Below are positions 43,805 through 54,764 of a stretch of DNA of 64,000 nucleotides, piece after piece. Source of the stretch: Cliona cf. orientalis (taxonomy: Eukaryota; Porifera; Demospongiae; Clionaida; Clionaidae). Location of the stretch: contig OZ005693.1 in the NCBI GenBank assembly GCA_963930775.1, positions 7,934,006-7,998,005 of the forward strand, read 5' to 3'. Under the pieces are notes generated by a model. It was not told the DNA's origin and searched no databases. It saw only the letters and a list, made by a program, of their open reading frames with translations. A program made the position numbers and the translations under genes. Position 1 is the first letter of the stretch. Every line of letters starts with the position of its first letter.

Positions 43805-44137
43805 TGTTGGAAACTGTGACTCTTGTACTGTTAATTGTAATTAGTAGAGTTAGCTATTGTTGTTAGGTAGTAATTAAGTAATAGTGTTCTGGAACCTTCT
43901 GTCTGATTTGTGCTGTTGATTAGGGTATTATGGTGATGCTGTCTGTGTGTGAATGTTCTTATGTGTGATAGTGTTTGTCTGTGAACGTGTCTGTGAACAG
44001 TTTATGTGAGATGTCAAGTCATTCTAGAATGTTCTAGAACTCTGTTAGGTTTTCTACTATAAGTTCTATTCTATCTACATTTGTACGTTGAGTTGACTAT
44101 TCTATTCTATCTATGCTAAATGCTGATTGAAATAACA
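43805..44137 (+). repeat. 3' LTR of the copia element
   Basis: 333 bp, matching the 5' LTR except for one base; followed by the tatac target duplication. Confidence 0.93.
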
Positions 44138-44232
44138 TATACGGCCCGTAGTGTCAGGCATGAGAATGCGCAATAGATTATTTCGCGTTTATGTCCATAG
44201 CTAGTTATTGTAGGGTGACCGACGTACCATAA

Positions 44233-44252
44233 TATATATATATATATATACA
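44233..44252. repeat. (TA)n microsatellite
   Basis: About ten TA units. Confidence 0.8.
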
Positions 44253-44579
44253 ATTCGCGCATGGATGTACCGTTTATGTGGGGCTCGCTCAGGCTCGCCC
44301 CAATTATTGTATTAATAATATTATTATTCTGCTGCTATTAGTTGGCATACAGTTCAGTAACTTTGAGCATGATTTTGCATGCAAGAATCTGACCACACCC
44401 CAAACCCGCCTCGAATTAAGGGGTGTGGCCAATGAAACTGCCAATAATAAGTGAGCATGCGGGTGCCAAAATAGCATGCGGGCGGGGGACGGGAAACTAT
44501 TATATTATAAGTGATGGCCTTAACGCACACGCACACACTCCACACAGTGCCAGGAACACGCCCACATGCTTAATTAGGC

Positions 44580-46680
44580 CTAATTAGCTTTTTTTTTTTT
44601 TTTTTTTTTTTTCAAGGGGACCACACACTAAGCAGAAAAAAGGTCCGAAAACCACCACATAGTCGAACTGGATGCATAGTAGAGCCATACAATGCAAGCA
44701 GGTATCAAAACAGCCATATGCACAATGTTTGGTAAAGGGTCGTCAACGTACCCCGCGCGCCCGTAATTTTTTTTATGGGCAAACATTGCAAATGCATGGC
44801 TTCCTAGGAAACTTCAAAGAGCCGTAACTTTAATTCTAAGGCGTGAATCAAAATTCCGCTTCATTTAAATTTGCAGGTGCAATCCATTCTGCGTGCTCAT
44901 ATAAAAATTTTGTCATGAACTGCTTCCCAGAGTCCCAAACATTAATTATTTATATTACATTTTTTCTTTTTTTCAAGGGGACCACACACTAAGCAGAAAA
45001 AAAAAATGGTCCGAAAACCACCACACAGTTGAGCTGGATGCATAGTAGAGCCATACAATGCAAGCAGGTATCCAAATAGCAATGTATATAATGTTTGGTA
45101 AAGGGTCGTCAACGTACCCCGCGCGCCCGTAATTTTTTTTATGGGCAAACATTGCAAGTGCATGGCTTCCTATACAAATATATGGGAACACTCTAGGGGG
45201 TGTATCTTTAATATAAAGGCGTAAATCAAAAATCCAAAAAGATTAAATTTCTTATTTCGATCCATTCTGCGTGCCCATATCAAAATTATGGCCTGAAATG
45301 CTTCCTAGTGCTCTAATCTTTTTTCGGTTCTTAGATCTTTTTTTTTTTCTACTTAGTGTGTAACTACTTAGTGTGTAATTAGTGTGTAATTTGTCGTTGC
45401 GGTTAATAGTTAAGAAAGAATGCTTGCTTTGATGTGGGCAATTACCGGGGTTTTCTTCAGCGGCCACTTCCGGTTGCTAATTACACGCGCATAATCATCC
45501 CTGGCCGATTCTGGACACGCCCACCTTCGACCAAAAGCACTCGTATGGCCTCTTCGGCCACGCCCCTTCACGATTCGCTAATTGAATTAGCCAATCCTCA
45601 CGCTCATGCCCACGCAATTTAATGGTACCTTAAGGTACCATTAAATTGCGTGGGCGTGAGGTGGGGATATGACACCCAAACCACATCAAAGTCATTAGTG
45701 AGGTGCATGATGTGTAACCACGCCCTTTTAATTGCACAGGTCTCAGGGGTGTGGCTGCTAGAGCCGGAAGTGTTCATTTAATATCCTCCATGGACCGGAA
45801 GCCGAGCCGGAAGGGAGGGGCCAGGCCACGCGCAAAACAGCCCCACCCTGTTCCCCAAGGACCACCATTCTCAATCAAGTGCCTACTAACCACCGGATGT
45901 CCACCGGAAGCCCACAATCAATCCCAATTAAAACACACAGCTTCCTCAAGGCCAAAACACACACAAACACTTGGAGGCCGTTCTGCCACACCGCCCACGC
46001 AAGAGCTCACCTCATTTCCTGTGTGGGCGGAGTAACAACACGTCATCCCAACCACATCCGCTTCAAACCATCGTCAGCTTCCGTCCAGCCGTACGGGCCC
46101 CTCGATCGCACCGCCGTACAGTGCCTCATTAACAGACATGGCCTCACCTTTGACCTCCTGCCACGCCCCCAAAGCCTCCTCGCGGGGTTCAAAGGTCACC
46201 ACCGCATCCGGGACACGCCCACCTATCGCCGCAGCCAAGTCCCCGGCCCCGATGTCCAAGCACTGGCCCGTGAAGCCACGCCCAATCGGAAGCAATAAAA
46301 CCTGCATTAACGCACACGCACACACTCCACACAGTGCCAGGAACACGCCCACATGCTTAATTAGGCCTAATTAGCTTTTTTTTCTTTTTTTTTTTTTTTT
46401 TGTCGTTGCGGTTAATAGTTAAGCAAGAATGCTTTGATCTTGCTTTGATGTGGGCAATTACCGGCCTTTTCTTCAGGGGCCACTTCCGGTCGCTAATTAC
46501 ATGCGCATAATCATCCCTGGCCGATTCTGGACACGCCCACCTTCGACCAAAAGCACTCGTATGGCCTCTTCGGCCACGCCCCTTCACGATTCGCTAATTG
46601 AATTAGCCATTCCTGACGCTCACGCCCACGCAATTAAATGGTACCTTAAAGGACACAATCTCACCTATTTTAATATGCTC
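44580..46680. repeat. nested GC-rich repeat complex, related to 15001-17280
   Basis: Two tandem units of about 350 bp (44610-44970 and 44975-45310), each with taatttttttttatgggcaa and ccacacactaagcagaaaaa, are followed by three further modules: 45340-45625, 45640-46370 and 46400-46680. At 45600-45670 two modules meet head to head around ggtaccttaaggtacc. Poly-T runs mark several joints. Module order and orientation differ from the 15-17 kb complex. Confidence 0.75.
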
Positions 46681-46797
46681 CTATTATAAGGATTGTCTCA
46701 CCTTAATGGCTCTGGAGAGAGTCTACCAAGCGAGAGAGAAGACCATATAATCTCAGGGACAAGCTAGATGCCACGCCCATTTACTGATAGTCAGATA

Positions 46798-46966
46798 CCG
46801 TAGGACGGGTTTTAATTGCGTAGTTTAATAATTGCGTTCTGGTCAGGCCAAATTGCGAATCCAATGGACGACCCCGTACCGTACTGTAGAATACGTGCAC
46901 GTTTATGTTTGCGAATCCATTAATTGCGAAACGTAGAAAAACTCGCAATTAAAACCCGACCTACGG
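46798..46966. mobile_element. TA-flanked MITE with gggttttaattgcg ends, copy 1
   Basis: Inverted ends ccgtaggacgggttttaatt and its complement, with TA on both sides, 180 bp upstream of the TRIM/NHL start codon. A second copy in inverse orientation is at 50246-50449. Confidence 0.8.
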
Positions 46967-47148
46967 TATCGTCCCCAGTTTCATTCCCATACTCCATGCC
47001 CATCGGTCCCTTTGTTCTCGATCTTCTAGTGTTGTGTCGTTTACAAGTCCAGGCAAATAGCTAACTGTCAAATATTCACCCAGATTGCTAAATCATCGAA
47101 AATAGACACTTGCGGCATCGTTCAAATTGAAGCTGCGACGCGCACACG

Positions 47149-49344
47149 ATGGCAATAGGCGGAGAAGCCAAACAAAAAGGAATGAAGGAGCTGGAGCGAG
47201 AGGTCACGTGCCCCGTCTGCCAGGACTACTTCCAAGAGCCCAAGATCCTTCCCTGCCTTCACTACTACTGCAAGGGATGTATCGAGGCGCTGGCCAAGAG
47301 ATCAGGTGGCCCCAACCAACCTTTCCCCTGCCCGGAGTGTCGCACCCCCACCCTCCTACCTCAAGGCGACCCTGACCAGCTGCAAACTGCCTTCTTTGTC
47401 AACCGAATGAAAGAGCTCCATGCTAAACTGGAGAAGGTACAGGGAAAAGTGGAGGCCAAATGTGAAATGTGTTCTGGGGGTGTGGCCACTGCTTTTTGCC
47501 GACACTGCATGGATTTCATCTGTGCCGAGTGTGTCAAATCTCACCAACGACTCAAAGTGTTTGTTGGTCATGAGATTTCTACTCTAGCAGAGCTAAAAGA
47601 GGGCGGAGCTAGGAACATTGTCACTAATCCACCCCCTCCCCTGATGTGCAAGGTCCATGAGGAACAAGCCAAGATCTACTGCTACGACTGTAAGACCCTG
47701 ATCTGCCGAGACTGCGTCGTCAAAGATCATCGAGACCATGAGTATGAGTTTGTGAAGAAAGCTGCTCCTGAAACTAAGAAGAAGCTAATGGAACACCTGA
47801 CACCTCTCTGTGAGGTCCAGGCAGGGATACAAGGTGCTGTTAGAAATATGGAAGGAGCAAAAGCTGAGATCGTTGCAATGGATGAGTCCATGACTACTTC
47901 AATCAAGCGATCGTTCCAAGAGCTTCGAGATATTCTTGACAAGCGAGAGAAAGAGCTGTTAGCTGAAACAGCTGCCACTGTGGAGAAGAAGATGAATAAC
48001 CTCACCGTGCAGCAGAAGAAATTGGAGATGAGTTCAGGCACCATCCAGAGCCTCGTGGAGTTTGTCGAGAGAAATATTGAGAATGCAACGGATGAAGAAC
48101 TGATGACCTTCAACACCCAAATGATGACCAGGATCAGCGAGGAGACAGAGAAACAGCAGAAGGCTAATACTGAGCTTGCTCCAGTGGAAAAAGCTGATAA
48201 GGTGGTGATCATTGGATTAGCAAGTGACCTGAAGAAGCAGTGTCAAGACAAGGCCAGCATTGTGAATCTACCAATGAATATTGCTGTGGAGAAAGCCAAA
48301 GCTATTCATGTTGTAGGTCAAAGGTCACAGCTTATTTTTCGCCTTACCTCTCAAGATGGTAGGCCAGTTACATGTATGACTCCCAGTGTAAAAGCCATCA
48401 TTAAGTCTAAAGTGGATGGTTCTTGCATAGAGGCAGGAGCAGTTTGCACCAAGCAAGGCACCTATCAGATAGAGTTCACCCCAACAGTGAGAGGTCGACA
48501 CCAGCTGGAGGTGATGATGTATGACAACCAGCCTGTGTTGAGAGAGCCAGTTGAGATGTTTATGAAGATTCCTCCCACTATGCTGGGAGAACCAGTTAGG
48601 AGCTTCCACATCGAAGGAAACGCTAAATGTATCTCCTTGAATTTGTCAGAAGAGATACTGGTTACTGTGGGTAAAGAAATTGTGGTATTTGATCGAAGTG
48701 GCAAAAAATTATACTCCATCTCAAATGATAAGCTAACAGATCCCCAAGGAGTAGCAGTAAGTGAATCTGGCATCTTTGTTGCAGACCGTGGTAGCCACTC
48801 TTTATTAAAGTTCGACAAGACTGGCAAGCTGTTGAAATCAGTAGGAGGAGAAGGAAGGGGAAAAGGACAGTTCCAGAGTCCAAATGGATTGACTGTTGTT
48901 GGTGATAAAGTAATTGTGTGTGATGGAGGCAATCATCGACTGCAAGTGTTCACCTCTGACCTTGTGTTTGTTCGACAGTTTGGATCACATGGCTTTGGCA
49001 ATGGACTGTTCATACTTCCAGTTGATGTCACACATGATAAAGATGGCAGAAACCTCTATGTCAGTGATTTTACAAGTCTTCGTGTTGAAATGTTCACTAT
49101 GCAAGGGAAATATCTCCGTTGTCTTGTGGCTGAAGGTGACATTACCTGTCCCACTGGAATTGCTACTGATGGAAAGCTATTGTACATTTCACAACTCGAT
49201 GGACTATTACAAATTTATCGCAAGAATGGTGACAAAGTGTGTTCATTTCCAGCCATGAGTGGTAATCTCTGGTGTGTAGCTGTTGACCAAGATGGATTCA
49301 TTTACGTGTGTAGTCGCATCAACAGCCAAGTGATAATATTCTAA
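47149..49344 (+). CDS. TRIM/NHL E3 ubiquitin ligase (TRIM2/3/71-like)
   Basis: One intronless frame of 731 residues. Domains: C3HC4 RING (CPVC at 21 to PCPECRTPT, ~21-65); B-box 1 (CEMC ... CAECVKSH, ~105-150); B-box 2 (CKVHEEQAKIYCYDCKTLIC, ~163-203); coiled coil (~210-345); filamin-type Ig domain (~378-475, IEFTPTVRGRHQLEVMMYDN); and about six NHL repeats (GVAVSESGIFVADRGSHSLL, GLTVVGDKVIVCDGGNHRLQ and others) to the end. This is the layout of TRIM2/3/71, E3 ligases that bind RNA or proteins by the NHL propeller; the substrate is unknown. A broken paralogue lies at 11379-13262. An AATAAA near 49461 may be the polyadenylation signal. The gene is bracketed by two inverted copies of one MITE. 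Confidence 0.93.
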   Translation: MAIGGEAKQKGMKELEREVTCPVCQDYFQEPKILPCLHYYCKGCIEALAKRSGGPNQPFPCPECRTPTLLPQGDPDQLQTAFFVNRMKELHAKLEKVQGKVEAKCEMCSGGVATAFCRHCMDFICAECVKSHQRLKVFVGHEISTLAELKEGGARNIVTNPPPPLMCKVHEEQAKIYCYDCKTLICRDCVVKDHRDHEYEFVKKAAPETKKKLMEHLTPLCEVQAGIQGAVRNMEGAKAEIVAMDESMTTSIKRSFQELRDILDKREKELLAETAATVEKKMNNLTVQQKKLEMSSGTIQSLVEFVERNIENATDEELMTFNTQMMTRISEETEKQQKANTELAPVEKADKVVIIGLASDLKKQCQDKASIVNLPMNIAVEKAKAIHVVGQRSQLIFRLTSQDGRPVTCMTPSVKAIIKSKVDGSCIEAGAVCTKQGTYQIEFTPTVRGRHQLEVMMYDNQPVLREPVEMFMKIPPTMLGEPVRSFHIEGNAKCISLNLSEEILVTVGKEIVVFDRSGKKLYSISNDKLTDPQGVAVSESGIFVADRGSHSLLKFDKTGKLLKSVGGEGRGKGQFQSPNGLTVVGDKVIVCDGGNHRLQVFTSDLVFVRQFGSHGFGNGLFILPVDVTHDKDGRNLYVSDFTSLRVEMFTMQGKYLRCLVAEGDITCPTGIATDGKLLYISQLDGLLQIYRKNGDKVCSFPAMSGNLWCVAVDQDGFIYVCSRINSQVIIF

Positions 49345-49683
49345 TCATATTATTATTATTATTATAAGATTGTGTAACATTGTTGTGGAAGTTATATACA
49401 TTAATATAATTTTTGCAGAAAAAGTTACGTAATATGTGATATTATGTGAGAATTAACATAATAAAGCTCAATATTGCTCCTATAGTGACACCAGCAACCC
49501 TGTTGCGTGATAATAAAATTTAATAATAATTATGTGATTGATTTTTGCATGTGATTTATGCCAATTAACAACAAGTGATAATAATATTCTAATGTAGTAT
49601 ACTTGAGAAAGCATTTTCGCACTCTAACCATCAAAAAAATTGACCACACAGAAAAAAATTTGATCATTTTTTGTCTTGAATAC

Positions 49684-49788
49684 AATTCCATAGAACTAGT
49701 CGCGTACTTTAGCAGAGTATTGAGCAGCCAGAAGCAGTCCCTCTGCATGTGAGCACTATCCAGGCAGTTTGAGTTGCCGTAGACGACG

Positions 49789-49821
<33 letters not shown>

Positions 49822-49892
49822 AGTGGAGTGGAGACCAAGAACTGGAACATTGGAGATCACGCTACTACTTCCAGTCACGACCACTGAACCCA
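49684..49892 (-). pseudogene. MBTPS1: MBTPS1 exon fragment with a 30-C tract
   Basis: Minus strand: the sequence matches the exon at 14075-14341 on both sides of a homopolymer ([13 protein letters not shown] before it; [20 protein letters not shown] after it). Where the other copy has a mixed glycine-rich stretch (gggggagggaggg), this one has a pure run of 30 G on the coding strand. The match ends at about 49684, within the exon, and no other MBTPS1 exon is found nearby. It is a relic of the same segmental duplication as the TRIM/NHL gene. Confidence 0.75.
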
Positions 49893-50245
49893 CAACCATC
49901 ACAGTGTGAGGGTGATCATGCGTTTGTGATTAAGGGGTACATGAATCACTATTTGTATACTGTATAGCCGGAAAATTTGGCAGTTTGGCGGTCTACAGTA
50001 CAATCCGCCAAAATTTCCTACTTGAATATACATGTATATGTATGGCAATCCCATACCGAACCATCAATATTCCTGGAAATTTGCTTTACCTTATATGGAA
50101 TGGGCAGCTGTAGGGTATAATTATAATAATATTTCCATTGGCTATAAGCACTGACTGCTCTCCATAGTGATAGTACCACCCACACTACAACTTATTCCAC
50201 ACTCAGACTAGCTGTCACAGACTAAGTCAATAGTAGCTAGTAGTA

Positions 50246-50449
50246 CCGGGTTTTAATTGCGAGTATCTATTAAATGCGAATTGCGAGTTTTCTACGTTTC
50301 GCAATTAATAGATTCGCAAACATAAAATTAATGTTCACGTATACTACAGCACGGTACGGGGTCGTCCATCGCAATTATTGGATTCGCAATTTGGCCTGAC
50401 TTGACTAGAACGCATTTATTAAACTACGCAATTAAAACCCGTCCTACGG
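50246..50449. mobile_element. TA-flanked MITE with gggttttaattgcg ends, copy 2
   Basis: Inverted relative to 46798-46966; the right end ccgtcctacgg is complete, while the left end lacks about six bases (ccgggttttaattgc). It sits at the very edge of the duplicated block that starts at 50455. Confidence 0.72.
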
Positions 50450-50454
50450 TATTG

Positions 50455-53028
50455 TACAAAGTAATCTGCTCTGCACTGCACATTCCAAATAAGGAAGAGC
50501 AGACTTAGCTAATTACTTCGCCTAACACATGCTACAGCCAACCCTCCGGTAGTTGGATGGCATTGCCCTTCAGGTGGCTCATAATAATAATTTATGCTCC
50601 TGCATATGGTTATAAGGCTAGTGGCTCAGTGACAGTTAAGATTTAATATCACCTTTTTAAAGCAGCTATATTTATGCAAGTCTATGCACGATCATTGTAA
50701 GACCATTGCTTTTTTCTTGCTTTCAAAGGGCATAATAATTATATAATGCATGCATGCACATGTATTATTTTTAGCCTTCAAAAAATTTAATACTAAGTCT
50801 TGAGATTATTGGTATTATTATAGATTTTTGTCCTCCTTATACTTAATTCATCAAAGACCTGCATGTGCTATTATTATTTTGAAGTAGGCTGAAGCCAAAA
50901 TAAGATGCTTTAGAAGGTCACACTATAAATTCTCAAGGTATAATAATGTTATCAGGTACATGAATGTGTCTTTGTGGTGCCACAGGTCATCTGTTGAGGT
51001 GGCTGGTCCACATCAAATTTAAATCAAACCCTCCCCACCCCCTCCTGTACACCGATTCATCTATTAAACAATAATATTATTATCAAGCGTCATCGCTCTC
51101 AGTTGCCATCTGCATGAAAATTTAATAAAATTAATAAAGAACTTGCCAATGTTTCGACTAGATGCTGTAGTCAGTAGTCATATGCATCCTCAGGGCAAAA
51201 TCACTTATTAATAATACTATCATTCACTAGTCCACATAATATTATTATAGTTAGTATAGAGCTCTCTGGAGCATACATACACTTTATGGTAGATAATTTC
51301 GGGAGTGCCATGTTACTGCCAATTTCAAAAAATCCCTCAGAGAGTCAGAATTAATTTGAAATTCGTGATAGCAATCGTCCAGGAGCGTGGCACTGCCCAA
51401 ACAAAATTAGTTATTATATAATCGATGCATGCTCTCGATCTCGCTCAAAGCAAATTATAATTAAGTCAAGTCGGATAGATCTAGCAACTGCCACATGCAT
51501 GAACCATCTTTTACGTAGTGTAGCTAGGGTTATATTGAATTTGCAATTCTAAGACCTTTTCCTGAAAACCCTTCTTCCAGAATCTCCCACTGTTTTGGAT
51601 CCATTTGCTGTTGCACTGTGATGTATTTCTCCAGTTGCCACTGCATGTCTGATAGCTTAACCATCAGCAGCTGAGGTCTGGAAACAGAGAGTGGAAACTG
51701 TTGAAATTTAGATTCTACATGATCAAATTTTGTGCAAGTGGATTCTTGACTGCTTAGGAACTTAACAACGGGATCTTTAATTTTAAACTTGTTGTAGCCA
51801 GCGTGATTGACTCCTGTATTTCACCCTGGGCTACTTTTAATTCTTCTGTTTTGTATAGCCACTGCTCAGGAGTCTGCACTGCTCTGTTGTTGAGGCTTTA
51901 ATCACTTAACTTGTTTCCTCTCTTCAGTTTCATTCATCAGCGATTCAAATGCATGCTCGATCAATTTCAAGTTGACATTCTGCTTCACACTGAGTGATGT
52001 CCATGTCTGCATTCATGATTTTATTAAGAGAACTGGAGATTCCTTCTGCTTGAGTTTGAATCTTTGAAATGCGAACTTCTAACTGTTTTCGAACCTTTTC
52101 CTCCATCTCTTCCATGAAGCCATACACAGTCTCTACAAAGAGTCTTCCTACAAGTCTCACAGTAGATAGCTATGGGCTGAGTGGGGTGGGCCTCACATCT
52201 CATCTCCTCATTTGCACCAGGTCGGTCTGTATCTTCTCCCGTCTTCATTTCTTGGAATACTTCAATGAGTCATTTCATTCTGGTAAGTTGTTGACTGGGT
52301 AATTGAGTGGGAGTGCGACACTCTGGACAGGAGATGGTTGCATTGAGGCTGCGCAGAGATGCAATCTTTATAGTAGACATGATCACAATTAAGGGAGCTT
52401 CTTTGGCTCTTTGAAGAGATCAAGACAGAGAGGACAGGTTACCTCTTTCTCAAAAATGCGCTTGATTCACGTTAGATTCAGCCATGGGACATGTAGCTAG
52501 CTAGGTCAGGTTGTTTTCAATTCAAGATCTTGCTGCATCTAAATAATAATGGTCACATCATCATGCTGAGATTGTAGCTAGTGTTATGATTAATTTTACA
52601 CCGTGCCCACATAATGATCACAAGATAATCAATATCCTTTTTCTATCACATGCTACTCCACACTGCAGGAATACATGCACAGAATGCACACACACAGGTT
52701 CTCAGATACGACATCTGAGCGACTATGTCATGTTTGTTTTATCTGGTTGTGTCTAGAAATGGTCATGTCACTGATGTATGATAAAGATAGCTACACTTAT
52801 TTAGTTGAAGCAAGAGTACTCTTGGTTGAAGGTATCTACAAACTCTGGGTGAGTGATACCAGATTGTCAATGATGCATCTCAGAGTCCAGCCTCATCTCC
52901 TCAGCTTAAAACTAGGCAGGCCATGACTGTCATGCGTGCTACCAGCATGTTAGCTACTAGCTACCCACCCCTTATCAGAAACTTCTGATCATGACAATAG
53001 ATATTCGATTCCCTATCAGATAGCTATA
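50455..53028. repeat. segmental duplication, copy 2 (partner 7497-10530)
   Basis: Same order and orientation as copy 1, with many small indels. It ends at the 565-bp MITE at 53029. It lacks the 341-bp MITE of copy 1. In copy 1 the pathogen-related gene lies before the block; here it lies after it. Confidence 0.8.
51540..52485 (-). pseudogene. RING - B-box - coiled-coil TRIM pseudogene, copy 2
   Basis: Minus strand from an ATG at 52485. RING remnants (VTCPLCLDLFKEPKK, then a stop), a B-box (EEMRCEAHPTQPIAIYCETC, RKTLCRDC) and a coiled coil (GFMEEMEEKVRKQLEV, MNADMDITQCEAECQLEI) are spread over several frames with more stops and deletions than copy 1. The part after the B-box has lost about ten residues compared with copy 1. 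Confidence 0.72.
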
Positions 53029-53593
53029 TTAGGCCAAACAAACTTAATTATTAGTTTCTCAGGCTTTTAAATTTCAAAACCCATGCGGGAGGCGGCTTTT
53101 TATTTTATTTTTTAATGAAAAATGGGCGTGGCGATAGTGACCACGCCCATTTTCGCTAGTGCTGCACGTGGTTGACACACAAGCTAGTGCTGAAATACAA
53201 GTATTGAAGTCCAACCAGAAAGAATATCTAGCCTAACAATCAAGTTTAGCTTTCTATTTAGTAGAAAAAAGTTTCATCAGTCGTACTAACCTTGTATTAA
53301 AGATGACAAGATTTAGCCTGCACCAGATGACGTCATCGTCTTTGAAGAAAATAGCTAGCTAGCTGCTGGCTAAATACCACTTTCACGGAGACTTCAGTTA
53401 TGAGATGTCAACCAAACTGTCTCGAGATGCCAGAAAACAGTTAGTTTCATGAACTCTTTACTGATTTTTTGTCTGTTAATTAAATTAATTAGCACGTGAC
53501 TGCTCACGTGAGAAATAAATAAAAAAGTCTTGCTTTCTCAAAATTTGATGCGGGCGGGCCTGAGAAACTATTAATTAACTTTGCTTGGCCTTA
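53029..53593. mobile_element. 565-bp TA-flanked element with taggccaa ends
   Basis: The left end ttaggccaaacaaacttaat and the right end, complement of taaggccaagcaaagttaat, are inverted copies, both running into tagtttctcaggc. The paralogous position in the first block (about 10515-10530) reads tagctatagctagctac without the insert, which supports TA as target duplication. No coding capacity. Confidence 0.75.
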
Positions 53594-53812
53594 TAGCTAG
53601 CTACCGGGGCGGGCTAATTAGCTATAAAATTAATGCAAAGACCAGAAAGGTCCTGCCAGACTCCAGACGAGTCTCTGGATGCACCATGTACCACGCCATC
53701 TTGCATGCTTAGAAGGTCTTCGACCTATACCAAATTTGTAACCTTCTCGACGACCATTTCCTTTTTCGTTTTCATTTCCGTTTCCTCTAAATCCACCATG
53801 CTTTCTTTCCCT

Positions 53813-53930
53813 TGCGCATGCGCAGTTAGAAGTGCGCGGAACTAATTCCCATGTCTATGTAGGCCTCGCGCTCGAAGAACTCGACAGTAATCCAGCTGGG
53901 CATATCCAGTGTTGTACGTTGGATATAAAA
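53813..53930 (+). promoter_or_regulatory. promoter of the second pathogen-related gene
   Basis: TGCGCATGCGCA (53813-53824, NRF1-like) and TATAAAA (53924-53930) repeat the arrangement of the first copy. Confidence 0.6.
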
Positions 53931-54032
53931 GTGGCACCATATTCAGCCGATCCCCCAGAGACTCTCAGTAGCTAGTTGAGTGCTCCCTTACACTTCAATT
54001 CAATCTAGCGTTTTTTAGTGCAGCAATTTATC

Positions 54033-54764
54033 ATGAGCAGTCGAATTGATCAAGATTTGGAGAAATTTGTACGTGAATACGATTTCACCATCCCGGATCG
54101 AGGAAACCTGGATGACCCATCAATTGCGTGGAGGAATGGTAAGCCAGACTATCGCCAGGCTAACCTCCTCTACTTTCAGGGGAAATCGAAGAATCATAAG
54201 CTTGGTTCCCTGGAAATGATCGTGGAAAACTTGGTCAAAAAGTGGGAAATGGAACTTACACATCTGCCTGATGTCAAGGATTGGTCAACTGTGGAGCCGG
54301 ACGAGTTCCGTGCGCAGGTGAATGGCGGACCCAAAACTACTGCAAATGACATCGCAACCAAAGGATCATACAACTGGCTTCTGCAGAACGCCTCCAAGAA
54401 TTTATATGATGCACAGACCCACACATTTGAATCTTCTCATAAGCTCTTTCGGGGTACGTTTGTTGATGGTTTTGCATGGGAAATACTAGAAGTATTTTCA
54501 GGCCCACCAAAGGTTGCATTCACTTGGCGCCACTGGGGTACTTTTAATGGTGAATTCAATGAAAGGAAGGGACATGGAGAAAATATAGAACTGTACGGCT
54601 TTGCTGTTGCTACTCTGTCCGATAAGGGAAAGATTGTGAACTTAGAAGTATACGCAAAAATGAATCCTTTCCTTCAAGCACTACAAGGTGAGGTCCCACC
54701 GTCCGAGATAGACAAGGGAAAAGTTCTATTAGGGTCTTGTTGCCCAATACATCAACCCAAGTAA
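54033..54764 (+). CDS. pathogen-related protein homologue (NTF2/SnoaL-like fold), copy 2
   Basis: 243 residues, single exon, start MSSRIDQDLEKF as in copy 1 at 6647-7378. About a dozen substitutions separate the two (for example GGPKTTAND versus GGPETTAND, FNERKGHGEN versus FNGRKGQGEN), with no indels, so both are under constraint or very recently copied. Promoter elements are kept too. The function is inferred only as a member of the plant-type pathogen-related family. It lies next to the 3' end of IMP4. Confidence 0.82.
   Translation: MSSRIDQDLEKFVREYDFTIPDRGNLDDPSIAWRNGKPDYRQANLLYFQGKSKNHKLGSLEMIVENLVKKWEMELTHLPDVKDWSTVEPDEFRAQVNGGPKTTANDIATKGSYNWLLQNASKNLYDAQTHTFESSHKLFRGTFVDGFAWEILEVFSGPPKVAFTWRHWGTFNGEFNERKGHGENIELYGFAVATLSDKGKIVNLEVYAKMNPFLQALQGEVPPSEIDKGKVLLGSCCPIHQPK

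Larger units (their letters stand above)
40465..44137 (+). mobile_element. Ty1/copia LTR retrotransposon, RT-deleted
   Basis: Two 333-bp LTRs (40465-40797 and 43805-44137) start TG and end CA and differ at one base. A tatac duplication flanks the element (40460-40464 and 44138-44142). A primer site complementary to the initiator Met-tRNA anticodon stem-loop follows the 5' LTR, and a purine-rich tract precedes the 3' LTR. The internal frame lacks reverse transcriptase, so the copy is non-autonomous. The near-identity of the LTRs indicates recent insertion. Confidence 0.93.
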
